Below, one piece after another: positions 49,816 to 51,519 of a stretch of 51,519 bases of DNA. How positions within the stretch are numbered: position 1 is the first letter of the stretch; every line of letters begins with the position of its first letter. The notes below the pieces were generated by a model. It did not search any database. It saw nothing but the letters and a program-made list of their open reading frames with translations, and was not told the DNA's origin. The stretch comes from Klebsiella pneumoniae. Its GTDB lineage: Bacteria > Pseudomonadota > Gammaproteobacteria > Pseudomonadales > CAMAPQ01. The DNA is taken from contig CAMAPQ010000010.1 in assembly GCA_945860125.1 (NCBI GenBank), positions 1 to 51,519 of the forward strand. The letters run 5' to 3'. A program made the position numbers and the translations under genes.

Positions 49816-51519
49816 ATGAGCAATATTATTCAAAGCTTCAATCAAGCAATCTTTTTGCAGGAAAATAAAAAATATTCTGAAGCCATTAATTGTTATCAAA
49901 AAATATTAAGAGACTCGCCAGATCATCTGGCTTCACTTATTAATTTAAGTGCGCTATTAAAAACGCTTAAAAAAAATGATGAAGCGGTAAACTGCTATGA
50001 AAAAATCATTAAAATAAAAGCAGATTATGTGCCGATTATTATTAATTATGGCAATACATTATATGATCTTAATCGTTATGATGAAGCGCTGATTATTTAT
50101 ACAAATGGTTTGAAATACCATGAGCATCTTTTATTATTATTAAATGGTATTGCCAATTGCTGTATTAAAAAGAAAGATTATTGGCATGCTATTGCCTATC
50201 TTCATTGGGCATTAAGTGAAGATGCTCAGGATAGAATTACGCATTATAATCTTGCTAATACGTATTTTTTAATGGGTGATTACAACAAAACAGAATCGAT
50301 TTTAACGCAATTAAAACCATCTAGTGATCATGCGCAAGAGGCAAGGTTTTTCCTGTTGCTGGCTGAAACGTATCAAAAAAAACAACAGTATCAACAAGCA
50401 ATTGACTTACTGATTTCATATCAAGCACAAAATTTAGAGAATATAACGCAAGCAAAAATAGCTAATTTAATTGGTAAAAACTATGGTGAACTTGAACAGT
50501 TTTCTGAGGCTAGAAAATGGCTAGAACAGGCGGTAAAACTAAACCCAAGTTATGCAGATGCACATTATCATTTAGCAAATGTGCTCGCTGAAAGTGGTGA
50601 CTTTGATCAAGCAACGACCTTATATCAGCATGTCTTAAAGTTAAATCCTGATGTGCATCAGGCACGGCTTAATCTTGCCTTAAATGAATTAATGACAGAT
50701 CACTGGCGCGCGGGTTTTGAGCAGTATGGTGCACGCTGGCAAGTAGAAGAATACCAAAAACAAAAACGTTATTTTAATTGTCCGGAATGGCAAGGTGAGT
50801 TACTTCAGAATAAAAAATTAATTATATGGGGTGAGCAGGGCATTGGCGATGAAATAATGTTTGCTCTTTTTTTTAAAAGCGCGCGGCAAGTAACAAATAA
50901 TATAGAAGTGATTTGTCGTAATCGTCTGGTTTCGTTGTTTGAGCGTTCATTTCCTGCGCTTTCTTTTGTGGGGGTGGGTTCAGACAAGGATAAAAATATT
51001 AATCAATCCCAAGCAGTGCATGTGGCAATGGGTGATTTACCGCGCTGGTTATGGCATCGCTCAGAGCATTATTTAGGATTGCCTTATCTTAAGGTCAATG
51101 AAGATGAGAAACAGCGCTTTATAAAAGAATATGCCGCACAAGGGAAAAAAAGGATTGGCATTTCTTGGTTTGGCGGCAGAGATAAACAGAAAACAAGAAG
51201 AAGTACGAGCTTAAATTCATGGGTGAAATTATGTTCTGCTTTTAAAGCCCGCGCTGAGTTTTATTCGCTTCAATACAATGTCTCAAAAGAAGATAAAAAA
51301 CAATTAAACTCGATGGGTATTATTGTTATCGAGGAAATTGATCCTATGAAAAATATGGATCAATTCGCTTCATTTATGGCAGGCTTAGATTTAGTTATTT
51401 CAGTAGATAACTCAACAGTGCATTTAGCTGGCGCCTTAGGTGTACCTTGCTGGGTGTTACTGCCTAAGTTACATGAGTGGCGATGGTCTTATCAAGGAAG
51501 TGAATCTATTTGGTATGAT
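49816..51519 (+). CDS. TPR-repeat glycosyltransferase (3' end outside the window)
   Basis: An open frame of 568 codons running off the window; ATG 49816 is three bases after the previous stop. About the first 300 residues are tetratricopeptide repeats (for example YSEAINCYQKILRDSPDH, YADAHYHLANVLAESGDFDQ). The rest resembles the GT-B C-terminal domain of the TPR-linked GT9/GT41-like family: LIIWGEQGIGDEIMFALFF, RIGISWFGGRD, and DLVISVDNSTVHLAGALGVP, which binds nucleotide-sugar. Such proteins often sit next to flagellin genes and O-glycosylate cytosolic or exported proteins. Because the frame is incomplete, total length is unknown. Confidence 0.85.
   Translation, partial: MSNIIQSFNQAIFLQENKKYSEAINCYQKILRDSPDHLASLINLSALLKTLKKNDEAVNCYEKIIKIKADYVPIIINYGNTLYDLNRYDEALIIYTNGLKYHEHLLLLLNGIANCCIKKKDYWHAIAYLHWALSEDAQDRITHYNLANTYFLMGDYNKTESILTQLKPSSDHAQEARFFLLLAETYQKKQQYQQAIDLLISYQAQNLENITQAKIANLIGKNYGELEQFSEARKWLEQAVKLNPSYADAHYHLANVLAESGDFDQATTLYQHVLKLNPDVHQARLNLALNELMTDHWRAGFEQYGARWQVEEYQKQKRYFNCPEWQGELLQNKKLIIWGEQGIGDEIMFALFFKSARQVTNNIEVICRNRLVSLFERSFPALSFVGVGSDKDKNINQSQAVHVAMGDLPRWLWHRSEHYLGLPYLKVNEDEKQRFIKEYAAQGKKRIGISWFGGRDKQKTRRSTSLNSWVKLCSAFKARAEFYSLQYNVSKEDKKQLNSMGIIVIEEIDPMKNMDQFASFMAGLDLVISVDNSTVHLAGALGVPCWVLLPKLHEWRWSYQGSESIWYD

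Overview
This AT-rich 51.5 kb window looks like the chromosome of a motile gammaproteobacterium. The evidence is a type IV minor-pilin cluster in gammaproteobacterial order, a proC-yggT pair, and a polar-type fliC-flaG-fliD group. IS elements, decayed toxin-antitoxin genes and a large acyltransferase protein hint at a protist- or host-associated (Legionellales-like) lineage, but no 16S rRNA or housekeeping marker is present, so this is inference.

Layout. 1-392: tail of an IS630-type transposase abutting a receiver domain cut at its phosphoacceptor position. 446-7021 (minus strand): fimT-pilV-pilW-pilX-pilY1, the minor-pilin/adhesin operon, with no pilE. 7362-8894: putative lipoprotein. 9180-12380: 1066-residue protein with a C-terminal acyltransferase, lying between two copies of a palindromic repeat. 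12553-13575: NAD-dependent epimerase. 13577-13893: relics of a hipBA toxin-antitoxin pair. 13.9-16.9 kb: an IS1634-type and an IS630-type element back to back. 17.0-19.7 kb: catalase-like lipoprotein, yggT and proC.

19.7-42.8 kb is a sugar-biosynthesis and glycosylation island. It holds a nonulosonic (pseudaminic-type) acid pathway: pseB, pseC, pseG, a pseI-like synthase and a SpsF/PseF-like cytidylyltransferase. Around these lie a class-III aminotransferase, an aldo/keto reductase, two methyltransferases, a HAD phosphatase, a Nudix protein and a 2OG-oxygenase/GSCFA fusion. No pseH acetyltransferase is present. Directly upstream of pseB, and translationally coupled to it, are five tandem Maf-type (DUF115) flagellin glycosyltransferases. 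The flagellar genes follow: a xenogeneic-type HTH antitoxin with a broken toxin, fliD, flaG and a long flagellin fliC with a sigma28-type promoter. The window ends with a methyltransferase, a GT8-like glycosyltransferase and an unfinished TPR-glycosyltransferase.

How it works together (inference): the island makes an activated nonulosonate with unusual N-acyl, methyl or hydroxyl decoration. The five Maf enzymes would load it on the Ser/Thr-rich centre of the neighbouring flagellin. G7-G8 tracts inside the aminotransferase, synthase and one maf gene could let the decoration switch by slipped-strand mispairing. A roughly 105-112 bp miniature inverted-repeat element occurs three times and also as single ends, two of which flank fliD.
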